Shown: one piece after another, positions 46,941-59,952 of the stretch | Layout of the letters: each line of letters begins with the position of its first letter | Numbering within the stretch: the stretch's first letter is position 1 | Assembly (NCBI GenBank): GCA_016801885.1 | Contig: CM028900.1 | Location: forward strand, 11,860,972 to 11,924,971 | From: Toxotes chatareus | Lineage: Eukaryota > Chordata > Actinopteri > Toxotidae | Direction of reading: 5' to 3' | DNA: 64,000 nucleotides | Made by a program: the position numbers and the translations under genes | The notes under the pieces: generated by a model | Seen by the model: the letters and a program-made list of their open reading frames with translations, nothing else | Told to the model about the DNA's origin: nothing | Database searches by the model: none

Positions 46941-49900
46941 CTAGAAAACAGGAAAGACACTGTATTTTATATCTGATAATCATATCAGAAATGAACAAAA
47001 CGCATGATAAAGTCAACAGAAACATAAATGTTCATGGACCAAAATATAGCAAATGTTAAACCGAAGCAGTTGGTCTGATCTGCTTATGTATGTAGAATAA
47101 ATATTACAATTGAACTTCACAGAAATACTTGAAAAACTGTTCACTTTCACTGGGTTGCTTAAAAGGTAGGTGGTTGCTAAAGGCATGGAAGACTTTACAA
47201 ATTTATATGATCTGAAAAAAAGGTGTCAGGAGCACAGAACAGATTTCAGTGATTTATAGATTTACAGGTGTGGGGCTTCAGTAAATGTACTCGTGAATCA
47301 GTGTCTTTATGATGAGAGTGTCATGTGCAGCGTGTGTGTTTTCTGAGAGGCATTAACACACCAAAGAATCCAACTGGTCCCTTCGGCAGGCAAACAGCCG
47401 TCCATTTATGCTGAGAGTGGAGAAGACTGAAATGTCGTTGGGCTTGAAGATCACTTTCTCTGTAAAATTAAAACATATAATCATCTCTAAGCAAGAGAGC
47501 AGCTTCTGCTCTGCTTTTGTTTAGTTGACACTGACAAGGCAAGAGCAGGTCATGTGTGGACAAATAAGAAATGCATTAGAGCTCTCTGGCAGAGACAAAG
47601 AAACATCACTACAGTGAGGAGCAGCCAGCAGCACCAACAGCCTCATGCTGAATGGTAAAAGAAAAACTGAGCTCAGGTTTTTCTCAAGCCGCTTTAAAAG
47701 CCATTCTTCAGCACCTACGGTCACAGCCATTCACAGTCAGCAAAGTCACTGCAAAAGGCAGCTCATTTCTCACTTAATCAGCCAGGGATGATTTAGTATA
47801 ACACCCTGCTTTAGCTCTCCGTTGTGGCTAACACGTAGCTGCCATTTCTCTCACCTCCTGCCGAACTGAGGCTGACCAGGAGCAGGTCCTCCGCTGACCC
47901 CAGCTTGTCGGCCACAGCACCGATGACCTCCCTGACCAAGGTGGCAACAGGGACCCGGATTGTGGTGTAGGTATGGTCACAGCAGTAGACTTTGAACAGA
48001 ACTGAAGACATAAAGAAGAGAAAATATGGGATTGTCAACAAGAGGGAATGTAGGAGCAGTAAAACAACACAGTTTGAACTAATGCACTGGTTTGTAAACT
48101 AGGAGTCACAAGATAACTCTGAGGGATCCTGGGGTGATTCATAAGACAGGGAAGAAGAAAAAAAAAACAAATCATATTTATATAAAATGTGTTTCTTCCC
48201 ATTGTTTCCTAAATCAAACAATACACATTAACAGAAATAACCACGTGTCTGATGTGAAAGCAAAATGAGGTAAAAATAACAATGACTCATTTCCTCTTAC
48301 TCACAAAGAATACACACATCAAATCTTTCTGCCAACAGAACTGTCTTTGTACCTGCGTGTGGCAATCAGCACAAGGCCTGAGCGACCAGTTTTCAAATAT
48401 ATAAATCACTAATGTGTCAAGCAGTACACATTAATTCAGTTTGTCACCTGGAGCCGATTAGAAGGACAAATGGAAAACCAAAAAACGCTCAATCCATACG
48501 TCTGAGTCTCTGAGTCAAGGAATACAGTTTGAGCTGAAAATATCCGCAGTCACATTTCCTGTCCACTACATAGCAGTGGTATTTTCTGCTGCTGCTTTCA
48601 CATGAGTAACAACACCACCCACACTGAGGTAAAGACAACGTTAGAAAGAAACATTTCCAATAGTGAATCTAATGTAACAGTGACGCACAATAGCCCTGTG
48701 TAGCAACATCACATTTACTGTTGTGTGCACCTTGTATCTTATACTGAACCACGTGGAGACATGACCTTTACTCACTTTCATCACTGCTCTTAATGGGTTG
48801 ACGTTTCTGAGGCTTCTCATCTCCCATACTGAACTGCCGCAGTAGGATTTTGTGCTGCGACAAAGGTTCAGTTGTTAGTTGAGTTTAGGTTCACGAGCAT
48901 ACATAACAAACTAGAATCTGTACATGATCTTTAGTCTGAAAGTAGAGAAGTCAGTGTCATACCTTTTTCTGTGAAACCCTGGCATCTTCAATGCTACAAC
49001 ATTAAATGTAAACAGTTACATAGCACAAATTATCTACCAATATAATGTGGACGGAAAATAGTCACAGAAATTCAGGATACAAAGGGATCAAACACCCCCC
49101 CACTAACTTACATTCGCTTTACAGTTCTCTCCAGCTCTGTCACCTGATCCCTGAGGGCTTGAATCGTTTTGGCATCATTAGATACCGCCATGAGAAACTC
49201 CTGCAAAACACAACAATTACATAAGTTTCAGAAGAAGTAATAAAAGAACAAAAAGTAACACTAATTTTCTGCAGTGGATTGATGGAAAATTCCACAGAAA
49301 CTTACCATTTTGTCTCTCTAACATGGATCACAATGGATATAAGCGTTTATCTTTATTGTTTTTTTCCTCTTTGCTCAAGTGTGTAACTGAACATCAAGAC
49401 TGGTTGATTGCAGTATTACCTTTATTATTGTCTAGCAAATCTCTGACTGACCCATCTTCAAAATATTCGGTATAAATGACTAATTAATATATCAGGCACC
49501 ATATATACATTCAGGAGCCCAAAAGTATAATGTAAACATTTAATAACTGCAAGTCTTCTATTATATTCTGAGTGTCCAAACCAAAGCACAGAGAAGCCCA
49601 GGTCTATAATAGCTGCACCTGTGGTTCTGCTTTTTATTTTTATGAGATAAATCTGTTTTATACCCCAGTTACGGAGAATTCTTGATTCTGATTGGCTTAG
49701 AGGTGTCCATTTATTTCTAGTAACTGACAATATAAAAAGACACATCTGATGCAAGTGTTCCTTCGCTGCTGTAAATTATGGTGTCATAATAAACTCTAGG
49801 TAAAAGATAAGTCCGGACAAGTCAATTTGAATATTCAGATTCACTTCAGATTGACACAAACCACACTTTTTGAGCTTGCTGGTTCTCTACCTCCAAATCA

Positions 49901-52900
49901 AATGCTTTAGTATACTTGTTTATTTTTTTTAACAAATAAATTAAACTAACTTCAATTTCAACATGGGTTTGTCTTCTTTTTGTGTTCTTTTTTTCTTTTT
50001 GCTTATAAATGTTTATTAGCAAAATCTCTTCCACATTAAAGAACAGCAGTAACAGTTCATCATGTTTACAGGCATGTTGATGGATTTATTTACAGTTTCA
50101 TCCCAGAATTGCCATTTTGATCCTTATCTTGTAGCCTCATGATATGTGTTAGTTTTTCCATTAAGAAGATTTCTGCATAGTCATTGGTCCATTGGGGTCT
50201 TCCTTCCTCAGTTCCTTCTAATGAGCTTTTTTTTTTTTAACTTGCTACTGATAGTATGTTGATTCTTATTACATTTTATTCAGAGAGATAACAGAGATAA
50301 AGCACATTCTTTGTGCATTGCTACACAACAATATGTGACAGAAAATCTAAACCACAAAAAGATTTCAATAGAAACACTGATTTACCTTCAAGTGATGATC
50401 AAACTGCATTGCTATTGTTATAGTTGTGTACGGTGGTTATATAACACTCATATCTATAGGCTGACCTCTAGAAAGGCCACCGAGATGTCCTCCTCCTGCA
50501 GGTGATCTCCGTGTACAGCTGCCCACTGCATCACCAGGCGGATCACCCTGCGCTTGTTGTTAAGTGTGTAATCCAGCTTCTCTTGTTCAGAGCCCTGCAA
50601 GGCCTGGGCATGGTAGGTTCACAGGAGTTAAAGAGCAAAACGATGTAATTACAGCAAAGCAGAACGTTCTTTTGTTTCCAGTTCCACAGGACCAGAAAAG
50701 AACATTACATAACACAGAGTTGAAAGGATATTGGGCCATCAACACCGGACATAGTTGACTGTTTGGAATGAAGATACAGTGCATGAGCACAAAGTCATCT
50801 AAGGCTGAGTCTGTGACAAAAAAAGAAAGAGACACTCATGTCAAACACCTGTGATGCCAGAGTAAGAGCAGATAAAAGAGTGTCCAGAGCCATCGGGCCT
50901 TCATCCACATGGCCCTCTCTCTGTCACCTCTGCAGGCAAATGAAAACCATATGTATCCACACAAGCGAGAGTAATTAGATCAGCGCTGTGATGTGTGGCT
51001 AATTGTAGATGAGAACAAACAGGTCAGTGCAGAGCAGCAGGCGGAGGACAGAGGAGAGAGACACTGAGGCAGAGAGAGTAGAGGAGAGAATAAATATACT
51101 GCATGGAAGAAAACCCTTCATAGTAAATGACCACCATATTGATAGATTATATTAGATGGCACTAATCTGCCATACTGAATGTTTTACGCTGAGCAGTACC
51201 TGACTCTGTGAATTGAGAATCCAATCGCATCATTTCAAGGAGGTGCTCCAAAATCTTCTCCGGCGTCCCCGACATTACTTTGTATCTGGAGCAGCACAGA
51301 ATAGAACACACCCTTCACTAATCAAGAAACACTGGCTCTTAATACTTAATGACACGGCTAGGGTCCTCGACAGATTTGTGTTACTTGAACGTGTGTCTGT
51401 GATTGCTTCATTTGACAACAGTCCTATTTACAATCACAGAGTTCTTGGCCAGCTGAAGATTAAGGGGAGTCTGGGCTAAGAGCTGTCAGAGAAGCCAAAC
51501 ACACACACACAAAAAAAATGTAGGGGCATCTTCTCTCTGAAGGAGAATCAACACAATCCATCCTTGGTTGTTTTCATTACTCGATAGCGGCATCAGAAGA
51601 GGGAGCTACACAAGCAACGTTGTGTCTTCCCCACTCATGGGGGAGAACACAGTCTTGACACTCTCATGTCTGAGGAGCGGAGCTGATTAGAGGGCGACCC
51701 TGAACTAGTAATTGTGACTTGCCAGGCCTTCCTTTTCCCCTAAGAGCTAGGCCATCATTACCATTAATGTGTCTCTCTATATTACAGCGACTGCGGTGCA
51801 GTGACAGATGCCTCTATTAAGATAACACTCGTTGGCTGCAGTACACAGGATTGCTCTGCGCTTGTGCTGCCTGTACGGTCAGGAAACATTTTCATTTGCT
51901 GGTCACACTGACTGATGGAGTTCAATATTCTCCAGGAACTTCCAGTGATTATAAGGACAAGGATGGTGAGATTCTAGTTTTTTTTTTCTTACTGTCTACA
52001 AACAACCAAGGAAAAGACTAAAACCAACAATCTGAAAATCATATTCAACAAGTGCAATTTTTAATCCTGCCTGAGTAATGTAAAAACTACAGTGCTCAGC
52101 TGTCTTAGGAAACTACTGAACCCCCTTTTTTTTAAACAATGAAATTACACTGTATATTTGTGACCCATTTCTTTAAAGATTGAAGTCTTCAGTAGGAAGA
52201 AATAGGATATTCTGGCTGGGTGCCACAGAGAAGCTAACCCTGTGTGTGTGAAATATCACTTTTACATTATATCAGACTGCAAAGATATCTCCAAATATTA
52301 TGCTTAATACATTCACCTGCAGTTTATCATACCTTGTTTTCTGACTTGAACAATTGTTAAAGTGTTGCCTAGGACTGTATCTGACATTACAGATTTACAC
52401 TAATGTATGAAGTACAGTGGTGGGAACATTTACTTGTAATGGGAGGATGAGGCTCCCTGGACGGAGGTTCGACTGCTGCTGAGACTCTTCTCTAACACCA
52501 GAACATCCTGACCGTGCTCCTTCAAACGCACCGTGTTGGCCTCCACATCCTTCACACACACACACACACACGGTGAATACATACAAATTATGTATATTAA
52601 TGCAAAGATTTGAGACCTGTGTAGACCTGCTAACCCTAACCCTGATGAAGACATGCAATCTGATCAAGACAGTTAAACAAAATGAAACAGCTATGACAAT
52701 GTTTACAAGACACTGAAAGGTTGTGTATAAGTTCTATCTGACTGTGTTAAGTGACTATGTCTCTTCCACAGCTAAGTCAAAATGGCATGTCATAAACTGA
52801 ACACACTGCTTACACCGTCACACAATCATCTCAAAATTGCACACAGGTTTGACTCTCTGCTCTCTGAACTAGAACTACCCGTAATTTTTCGTACTGCTCT

Positions 52901-55900
52901 GACAGTGGCATGAGACTGGGCTCTGGTCACAGAGCAGAGTGGATCAGATGGTTCGTCCAGTGTACCATCAGCACACAATCACAGGAGATTTAAACAAAGT
53001 TCCTCACATATTATCAAGTCATTAATTCATTATCAGTCACCAGATGTATGATTTCTTTACAATCTGTACAGAGCCCTCTGTCCCCCACCCTGTAACAATG
53101 CAGAAACAACTGCTGTATCCCATCTCAAGCAAGAAATTAATGATGGCATCAGAGCTCCCAGATGGAAGTTCTCCACATTACAACAGCTAATTAACCTCAG
53201 ATCTGCCTTTTATCTTTAGCCTGAAGTAACACAAGTCATTATCAATATATTTCATATTTAGTGGGATGACTGAGCTAATGAGTGTAGAGGGCTGGTGTAC
53301 TCTCTCAAAGGGTAAATTTATGGCTGCATTGCTGAGTTTTAGACAACAGAGGGCAATAGCGTGTTTTTTTTTTTGTACTGTTGCTCTAGTAACATCAATA
53401 GATGTTAAACAGAAACTCACCCTCAAAATCCTGTTGAAGTCCTCTTTGTCTACTCTGAGGAAATGACAGTTGTCCTCTCGCAGGACAATGGAAGCAGCGC
53501 GGGGGGCGTCATTAACTAGAGCCAGCTTCCCAAAGTCATCTCCTTCATGAAGCGTGCACACAACACCCTGAGGAGCCCAGCATACTGATCACTTACTGAT
53601 AACTGAATCAATGCCCTGCTCAGAGCAACATAATCATTTTGATGTTTTCACAATTTGTGTGATTTTATCTGAAGAAAAACCTACTTTTCCATAGATGACA
53701 ACGTTGACTGAGCCCTTCAGAATAATGTACCATGATGTGCCCTCCTCCCCTTGATTGAACACTGAAACCATATCAAAAAAAGAGTTGTCTAATCAAGCCT
53801 AATCTGGAATTTGCTGGAAAAATATTGACTTTGTAATGCATTCATGAATTTATGAATCCCACCAATTTCTTTATCAAAATACTTACACACTGTTCCTGCC
53901 TTTGCATGGGACTCAAAGATGAGCACTCCTGCCAGTTCTCTCTTTACCTGTGCAAGAGGGGTAAACAGATTTAAAAACCAGGAAGATCAATTTTAACACA
54001 TTCTTTTTACTTAGTGGGACAATCAAAAAGAGTACAAACACACACTGTTTATATAGGTGCAAAGTATTACCTTCGAACTAGTCAATACGCCACTGGTGTA
54101 AAATAGATTTTCCGGAAACTGAATGTGTGTTATTGTCCATAAAAAAAGGTACGCAGTATACAGCTATTCTCACAAAACCTGTTTTTCCATTTGAGTAAAT
54201 CCCAGCAGCAGCACAAGTTGATGATTTTACCTGCAGAACACGTATCCAAACATTTACTGTGGACTGTAGGTGATGATCCAGACTGAGATAAATACCTACA
54301 TATAGACAGCAGTGTGTGTTTGCATGCTTGCATCTTTTCCTTCACAGTCACCACTCTGCTCTTAAAAATGACAAAGACATCTGAGGAGCTGAGCATGGTT
54401 TTTATCACCACAGGAGACACAGACAATTTCAGTATTCACGCGGTGACACTTAAAACAGAGAATTTCTACTCACAGTGGTGGATAGATGAGATAAGGCCTT
54501 TATATGGAGCAGCTCTTCATAAATGATCTCTAAATCATCTGCTGTTCGTTCAGATGGACTGGAAAACAGGAAATATGTAAACAAACTCATAACAGCACCA
54601 CGCTGATTCACTTTATGTAATATTGCTTTAGAAATTACGTCTTTAAAGCCCTACTGTTTCCTCAGAATCATCCTCATGTGGGCGTCAGGTCCAATCTGCG
54701 AGAGGAGGAGCAGAGTGTCCTGCAGCTCCTCTTGGCTCTCCTGCCTCTCCTCCTCACTGGGCAAAGGAGCATCTTCCTGTTCATCGTCCAGGAAACGGTA
54801 GAAGAGATACTTGTCCTGGAAGCTCAGCTCCTGGTCCACTGCGTCACAACAACACAACAAAGTCAACAGGGCCTCAATTTAAAATCACTGCCTCACATGT
54901 CCATCTGCGCAGACACAAGAATCACACAGAGTCTCACCATGGTTGAGAACACCTTCTTCCAGCAGCACCTGCCACATGCCCACAGCCTGAATACGAGAGT
55001 GGACGCACGAGCTCTGCTGCATTTGCCAGTCAACCAACTCTGTCCCCACACAACACTGCCTGGGAAACACATAAGTGCACATATGTGCCACCTCTGTATA
55101 AATCTTGTATAAATATGAGTTAAATAAAATGAATAAATACTAAGGTTTTACATTCTCAAAACAAACAAAATGTAACCATGCTGCTTCAGTCAAAATAATG
55201 ACAAAAACTAAAAGATCATGTCACTGACCACAATTTTGATCTCGTAATGACAAATAGAACTTTTCAATGTAAGCAATGAAGCCTGCTTATAATAAAGGTA
55301 CTGATTTTTATAAAAACATACGTGCACACAACTCATATCATACAACAAAGGCATATACCAGAGGTGTCCAAACTGTTCCATAAAGGGCCGTGTGGCTGCA
55401 GGTTTTTGTTCCAACCAATCAAGAGCACACAGTTTGCCCAGTCAACTGTCTGAAGACTGAGATCAGTTCATTAGATGAGTCAAGGCTGGTGTGCTGCTGC
55501 TTGGTTGGAACAAAAACCTGCAGCCACACGGCCCTTTGTGGAGCAGTTTGGACACCTCTGACATATACGATTGTCAGGGACCCCACACACATCCTTTTTT
55601 TATGTTGGTATTTTTAGATTGTCCTCATGCATGTGAATGAACAAACTATTTGTAATAAAATGTATTAAAATGTCAACCAACCTATATGTTTTCAGATGGT
55701 ACTTCCTGTCTCGGATCATGTGAGGCGCCCTGGAGAGGATGGCATTACGGAGAATCTTCCCAGCATGCAAGATCTTCTCCGAGGGCACCTGCACGGTAGA
55801 ATTCAAGTCAAATCACAGCACAGTAGAGTCCCACTGAGCACCTGCCACATTAACAGGTAATGACTGACACCCTACATACAGAAGGTGATTGAGTTTACTA

Positions 55901-58900
55901 CCTGAGAAATGCATTTGGGGTGGGGTTTGGCTGGACTTTCAATGAATGACTTCTGCAAAATAAAATGAAACAAAAAATAAGTGGAACTGAAATAAAAGAC
56001 ACCATGGATGACAATGAAACTGAGGCTCGTCTGATTATAGAAAACTCAACATCACAGAAACTGGATAAAGTTGTGGGTAAATGGTTTGTTGCTGTAGACA
56101 CAACAGTCCAGTGACTGCCAATAAAAGACACCAGGGAAATAACAACATGTCAGACAAGTCAAGTTAAATAACAGGAGTTTTCCCTCTCACTGTGAGCCAC
56201 AGGATTTCTTCCTCACTGCTCCTGTGTGACTCACAGTTGACATTATGTGTTTATTAGATGGCAATTTTAATTGAGCTTATGGCTTACTATATTGCTTCTG
56301 AGTTAAAATAATAGTGTGTTCCCGGAGTCCTGACTGACGCATTCAGTTGCTTAAATGGCACACAGATATTGTGCTGTAAGTGTTTTGTTGGTTGGGGTGG
56401 GCCGTGGGGTTGTGACATTTAAAATGCATTCTGCATGCTTCTGAGGGCAGCGATAACTCATGCATTTATGTGAAGACTTTAAAGCCTCATCATTTATTTA
56501 CAAGGAAATTAGTCCAGTCAGTAGCCAAAGAAGCCAGGCTTTCATAGATGTTATTTACCTATATTACAGTAAATAAAAGCTGTGTTTGTTTGTTACATAA
56601 CGGGAATGCTATAGAGTTTTTTACAAAACAGAACAATCTTGTATTCATGTTGTGGACTAAACTCTACGTAGGAACAAAGCACAGGGCACCATAAATCCAC
56701 TGTAGTGCCACGTTATCAACCCAGTGGCCAGGAAACGACAACAGGAGAAAGGTGGGACAGGAACTGTTCTGGATGAAGACAAGAACTCCAGTTACCTTGT
56801 TTATATTTAGACCAACTTTAAACAAACTTCACATTCCACACTTATTTCCAGCCTCTGCTGGAGAGGCCAGTAACAGTAAAGAATACTGTTACGTCATGCA
56901 AAATGGAAGCAATGACAAAATGAGTTATAGCTAAGGTTCAACTCATTGTCAAACTTTTCACTTTTTACAGTTGCACACTCTGCTAAACAGGAACAAGGCC
57001 AACAAACCAGCACTGTCTCAACCCCACAGTCCCTCTCCGTCTTTCATAACAAGTGGTAATGCTACATCATATAAAGTTAGTCTTGTACTAAATAATTCAT
57101 GTGTTTCAGGTTGTCCGGTGTTATTTACCTTATTCTGATGTTTGGAGACAGACAGACAGTTTTTGCTTATGTTCTCTTTGTCAGGCATTCCTGGGTGGGA
57201 AGAACAGAAGATCTGTTACAATATACTGGGTAAACCTCCTCTATCTACCCTCAGAAAAATGTATGAGAGAAACCCTGCAGGGCCACATGTTAAAAAAACA
57301 AAAAGTCTGTTTTAAAACTCAAGATTCAGTACTGAGCAATTCATCCCACCAAATAAGCTGTCCTGTAGCAGTGGGTTACGTTGTGTTTATATGTGTGTGT
57401 CCTTTATGTATGTGACAGTCCTGCAGAGGGTTTGTTAGAGGGGTGGGGTTGCTTCTCAGTGTTTGGGGCTTTAAGCTTGTACTGTACTGCTCCCCTCCAG
57501 GACAAATAGCCTAATCAGTCATGGCTGCTCAGTCACAACTGTATCTGCAGGAAGAAAAACAAAAAAACTCAGCTATTCTTAGACATGCTTCTCCGAATGC
57601 TGATACCACAAAACAGATACAGAATGCACACAATACAGAGAAAGTTAAACACAGCTAGAAATGTAACGTTACACTTGTGGCTATACATCAAGGAACAAAA
57701 GTACACAATCTATATCACTTTAACTTTGTTGACAATGCTCTGTGTAATTCCAGGTTATTTTTGCAAAGGTTCTTTGCTATAAGATTTTTCTATTGTTTAC
57801 TTAATGTTGCATAATGTGTGTTAGCATTGAGACCACCTGACCACTAGGCCAACAACATCCTTCAGGGAAAACATTAAAAGGAAAGGCACTTACAAATGAT
57901 TGTGTTGTTCCAATAGGGGCGCCAGATCAGCAAATGCTCACACGGGTCATTCTGAGAAAAGCACTGGCAAGCAACCTATATAACAGAAGCACCTATATGT
58001 GGTGCTAAGGATAGTATGAATTCTTTTCGCTGGGGGAAAAGATTTATTTGTAACTGCTGGAATCACACGTTTGTAAAGGAATATTGTCATCTTCTTGCAC
58101 ACTCTTAGAATGTATTTCTATTTATATATATGCATATAAGCATATATCATATGCATATATAGAATTTGTGCTTGTTTTTTGTTGCACTGAGAAGTTAACA
58201 CAGCTGTCCATCATTTTATTTGTGAAGCTGTCATGCTGCTGCATGTGACATCATGCCATTCATTCAAGTGTCACATCAATTCAGCCATTAGTAGGGATGC
58301 AGCGTACAGTAAGAATGTGAGAGGTGAATCCAACATTAGTCTTACAAAAATCAAAAGTGAAGAAAAGTCCTTTTGGTCTGAATATTTCAAGAACTGAAAG
58401 ATGAGTGGTTTCACTGCAGCTGATAACTTGTGACAAACAAGTGTAGTTTAAAAGCTGTTCAGGTAGAGTAGTACTGAATGCATGACTGAAGTGAACGAAA
58501 CAATGCAGATTTTAAAAGCATCTACCTGTTAATACAAAAGTGCTGTAAAAGCCTAGTGTTTTTGTGACCAAGAAACTATTTAAAACATGTTTAATTCATT
58601 TGACTCAGCTGCTACAGTTACAAAACCACTAAGCTGCTGTGCATGTACTATACAGCAAAGTGCATCAGCCACCAGCTGCTTGATGCTCGTGTGACTTCTG
58701 TCTTGGCGTATTCATGTATTGAGTGCATACTGTAAATCCCCTAAGTACTGTACTGTATGTTGCAAAAATACTCAGAGCCCTGCTGTTACTGTACTGCTCC
58801 AAAGCACATGACAGTGATGAATTCTGAAGCAGACACATCCACTTTTAAAAGCAGCCCAAAACACCACATCAGTTAATCAAATCCTAAGTTTATAATAAGT

Positions 58901-59952
58901 GGGGATTCAGACTGTGAAAAGCCGACTTTGTTTGCAACATAAAATAGAGAAACATTTTACTGAAAATGTGTTAATCATTTATGAACTATCCTTAAAAATA
59001 AACACTATCACTAACACTATACTGTAAAACCCACTGCCGGTAAACCAGCAGGCTCTGGATTCTCTCCCTGCACACTGCTGTTCATCATTTTTATGGTACA
59101 TGACTTTTGAAGCAAGTTAAGTGCTCTGTTTAAGCAAAGCTAAATCAATATTGAGTTAACTTGCAACAGAAAAGCATAAATAAAAGTTTCAGCCTTTATC
59201 ACAATGCAAGAAGATAAAGAAGGGTCAGACAGTGATGGAGTTAGGCAGATAAAACTATTATTACATATTGTACAAAAGAAGAATCTATGTTGTACTACAC
59301 TGAATAGTATCTGCACATAAGCCTTAAAATAAATTTCACTCATTTTAAAATTTCATGTCTCTAAGGTTTTTGTTTGTTTTTAAAGCAATCCAAGCTTATT
59401 TGTAAAGCAATAATTTCTAATGGGCACATCATACAGATTTGAGGTACTTTAACTCTTACTTACTAACTTTAATTTTTTTTTTAGTTGTAATGATATAAAA
59501 TAATACATAAATCTAACTTGGAGCCTAAACTTAAACTTAAGAAACTTAAAAAATTTCTTAAGTTTGTTGCATTAAATTCTTTTTTACAGTGCAGCTTAAA
59601 CGTATGCAAACACATAGCATAGAGACACCACACACAACTACGTGTACAAGCTGCTGCACACAAACTTCTGGAGGTGTCTACACTGTGGTATTTTACAGTC
59701 AAATATTTTGTCGAAAATCATTCTGGAGTCAAATATAATTCAAAGTTCAAAAACATTTTTAATTTTTTCAAATCTACCACAGCCTGTCCTGTGTGGAGTT
59801 TAACACAGGTAACAATGACGAAAATGTAATGTAAGTCTAAACCACTCAGAAATGTAAACAGTGGTGCAGGACTACTTACTGTCAGCACTGCAACCACTTT
59901 CCATCACACCATAGGGTGGGGCGAGGAGTCCAGCCATGCACTGATGATATTT
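45191..59952 (-). CDS. rapgef4: rapgef4 (Epac2), 27 coding exons seen, 5' end outside window, 873 residues
   Basis: Epac2 is a cAMP-gated guanine nucleotide exchange factor for Rap1 and Rap2, known from insulin granule exocytosis and neurons. Exons 5' to 3': 59880-59952, 57129-57190, 55902-55952, 55682-55788, 54938-55059, 54655-54838, 54474-54558, 53887-53947, 53685-53761, 53421-53567, 52434-52549, 51200-51285, 50716-50810, 50466-50594, 49112-49200, 48963-48993, 48776-48854, 47855-48001, 47362-47459, 46815-46940, 46471-46649, 46278-46368, 46145-46195, 45834-45921, 45641-45705, 45490-45544, 45191-45318. All have GT-AG ends and join in frame (2,622 nt). The corresponding human part is about 863 residues. 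The first exon here reads [20 protein letters not shown], the end of the first cAMP domain; earlier exons were not found up to 64,000. The protein ends [10 protein letters not shown]. Confidence 0.96.
45439..45476. repeat. Nested hairpins just after a rapgef4 donor site
   Basis: GATCGTCTCTG (45,451-45,461), TTTT, CAGAGACGATC (45,466-45,476) is a perfect 11-bp stem. GATCTG-TTTT-CAGATC overlaps it at 45,439-45,454. On the mRNA strand the stem begins about 14 nt after the exon ending at 45,490. Confidence 0.95.
47362..49200 (-). CDS. rapgef4: rapgef4 linker and Ras-association-like domain exons
   Basis: Five exons: 49112-49200 ([20 protein letters not shown]), 48963-48993 (31 nt, [10 protein letters not shown]), 48776-48854 ([20 protein letters not shown]), 47855-48001 ([20 protein letters not shown]) and 47362-47459 ([20 protein letters not shown]). 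They match the ubiquitin-fold RA domain of Epac2, which binds Ras-GTP and helps membrane recruitment. The linker microexon is the least conserved piece. Confidence 0.92.
48085..48290. repeat. Possible old hAT-type repeat relic
   Basis: TTTGTAAACTAGGAGTCACA and the following GGATCCTGGGGTGATTCATA then an A-rich stretch resemble a diverged teleost repeat (usual form AACTGGGGTCGCGAGATG). No ends or duplications can be defined. Low confidence. Confidence 0.25.
49201..50465. other. rapgef4 intron, no recognised feature
   Basis: AT-rich 1.3-kb intron. A T13 homopolymer lies near 50,228. No exon or mobile element is supported. Confidence 0.5.
50466..51285 (-). CDS. rapgef4: rapgef4 REM (Ras exchanger motif) exons
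   Basis: Three exons: 51200-51285 ([20 protein letters not shown]), 50716-50810 ([20 protein letters not shown]) and 50466-50594 ([20 protein letters not shown]). The REM helices stabilise the CDC25 domain. The donor of the middle exon (TCT then GTGTTA) is weak but is the only phase-correct GT at this position. Confidence 0.92.
51286..52433. other. rapgef4 intron, no recognised feature
   Basis: The middle (about 51,560-51,960) is GC-balanced and free of simple repeats, unlike neighbouring introns, and might be conserved non-coding DNA. A minimal (CA)5 tract is near 51,500. No coding similarity is seen. Confidence 0.35.
52434..54558 (-). CDS. rapgef4: rapgef4 second cyclic-nucleotide-binding domain (cNBD-B) exons
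   Basis: Five exons (54474-54558, 53887-53947, 53685-53761, 53421-53567, 52434-52549) encode the cAMP sensor that holds the enzyme closed until cAMP binds. The phosphate-binding cassette [17 protein letters not shown] is complete, with its Glu-less Epac-type sequence and the Arg of APRA. Also seen are [38 protein letters not shown] and [20 protein letters not shown]. The last exon ([20 protein letters not shown]) has an unusual acceptor made of TG repeats. Confidence 0.95.
52552..52571. repeat. (CA)10 tract abutting a rapgef4 3' splice site
   Basis: On the mRNA strand the run is (TG)n and is followed directly by AAG and exon 52434-52549, so the repeat occupies the place of the polypyrimidine tract. 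Confidence 0.97.
52572..53420. other. rapgef4 intron, no recognised feature
   Basis: A 0.85-kb intron between cNBD-B exons without identifiable elements. Confidence 0.5.
54655..55788 (-). CDS. rapgef4: rapgef4 DEP-domain exons
   Basis: Exons 55682-55788, 54938-55059 and 54655-54838 encode [75 protein letters not shown] and [20 protein letters not shown]. This is the DEP membrane-targeting domain followed by the acidic linker into cNBD-B. It is close to human throughout. Confidence 0.95.
55351..55568. mobile_element. Palindromic hAT-type MITE, copy 1
   Basis: The 202-bp element (55,359-55,560) has long terminal inverted repeats: CAGAGGTGTCCAAACTGTTC at one end and the inverse of CAGAGGTGTCCAAACTGCTC at the other, extending through GTGTGGCTGCAGGTTTTTGT. 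The 8-bp flanks GCATATAC and ACATATAC differ by one base, as in an old hAT target duplication. It lies in a rapgef4 intron. Confidence 0.92.
55902..59952 (-). CDS. rapgef4: rapgef4 end of cNBD-A and variable linker exons
   Basis: Exon 59880-59952 ([20 protein letters not shown]) closes cNBD-A. Exon 57129-57190 ([20 protein letters not shown], after a split Arg codon) corresponds to human RIPDKENT and beyond. Exon 55902-55952 ([17 protein letters not shown]) corresponds to the poorly conserved stretch before VPSEKIL. Splice phases link all three without conflict, but the last two are short and weakly conserved, so their identity rests mainly on position and phase. Confidence 0.8.
55953..57128. 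other. rapgef4 intron, no recognised feature
   Basis: A 1.2-kb intron. No repeat end, exon or RNA gene is supported. Confidence 0.5.
57191..59879. other. rapgef4 intron, no recognised feature
   Basis: A 2.7-kb intron. An AT-rich dyad of TATATGCATATA-type words is present at 58,120-58,165. No mobile element or exon is recognised. Confidence 0.45.

Noticed and set aside
54678..55112. 144-aa plus-strand frame
   Set aside because: It is the antisense shadow of two rapgef4 exons and their intron.
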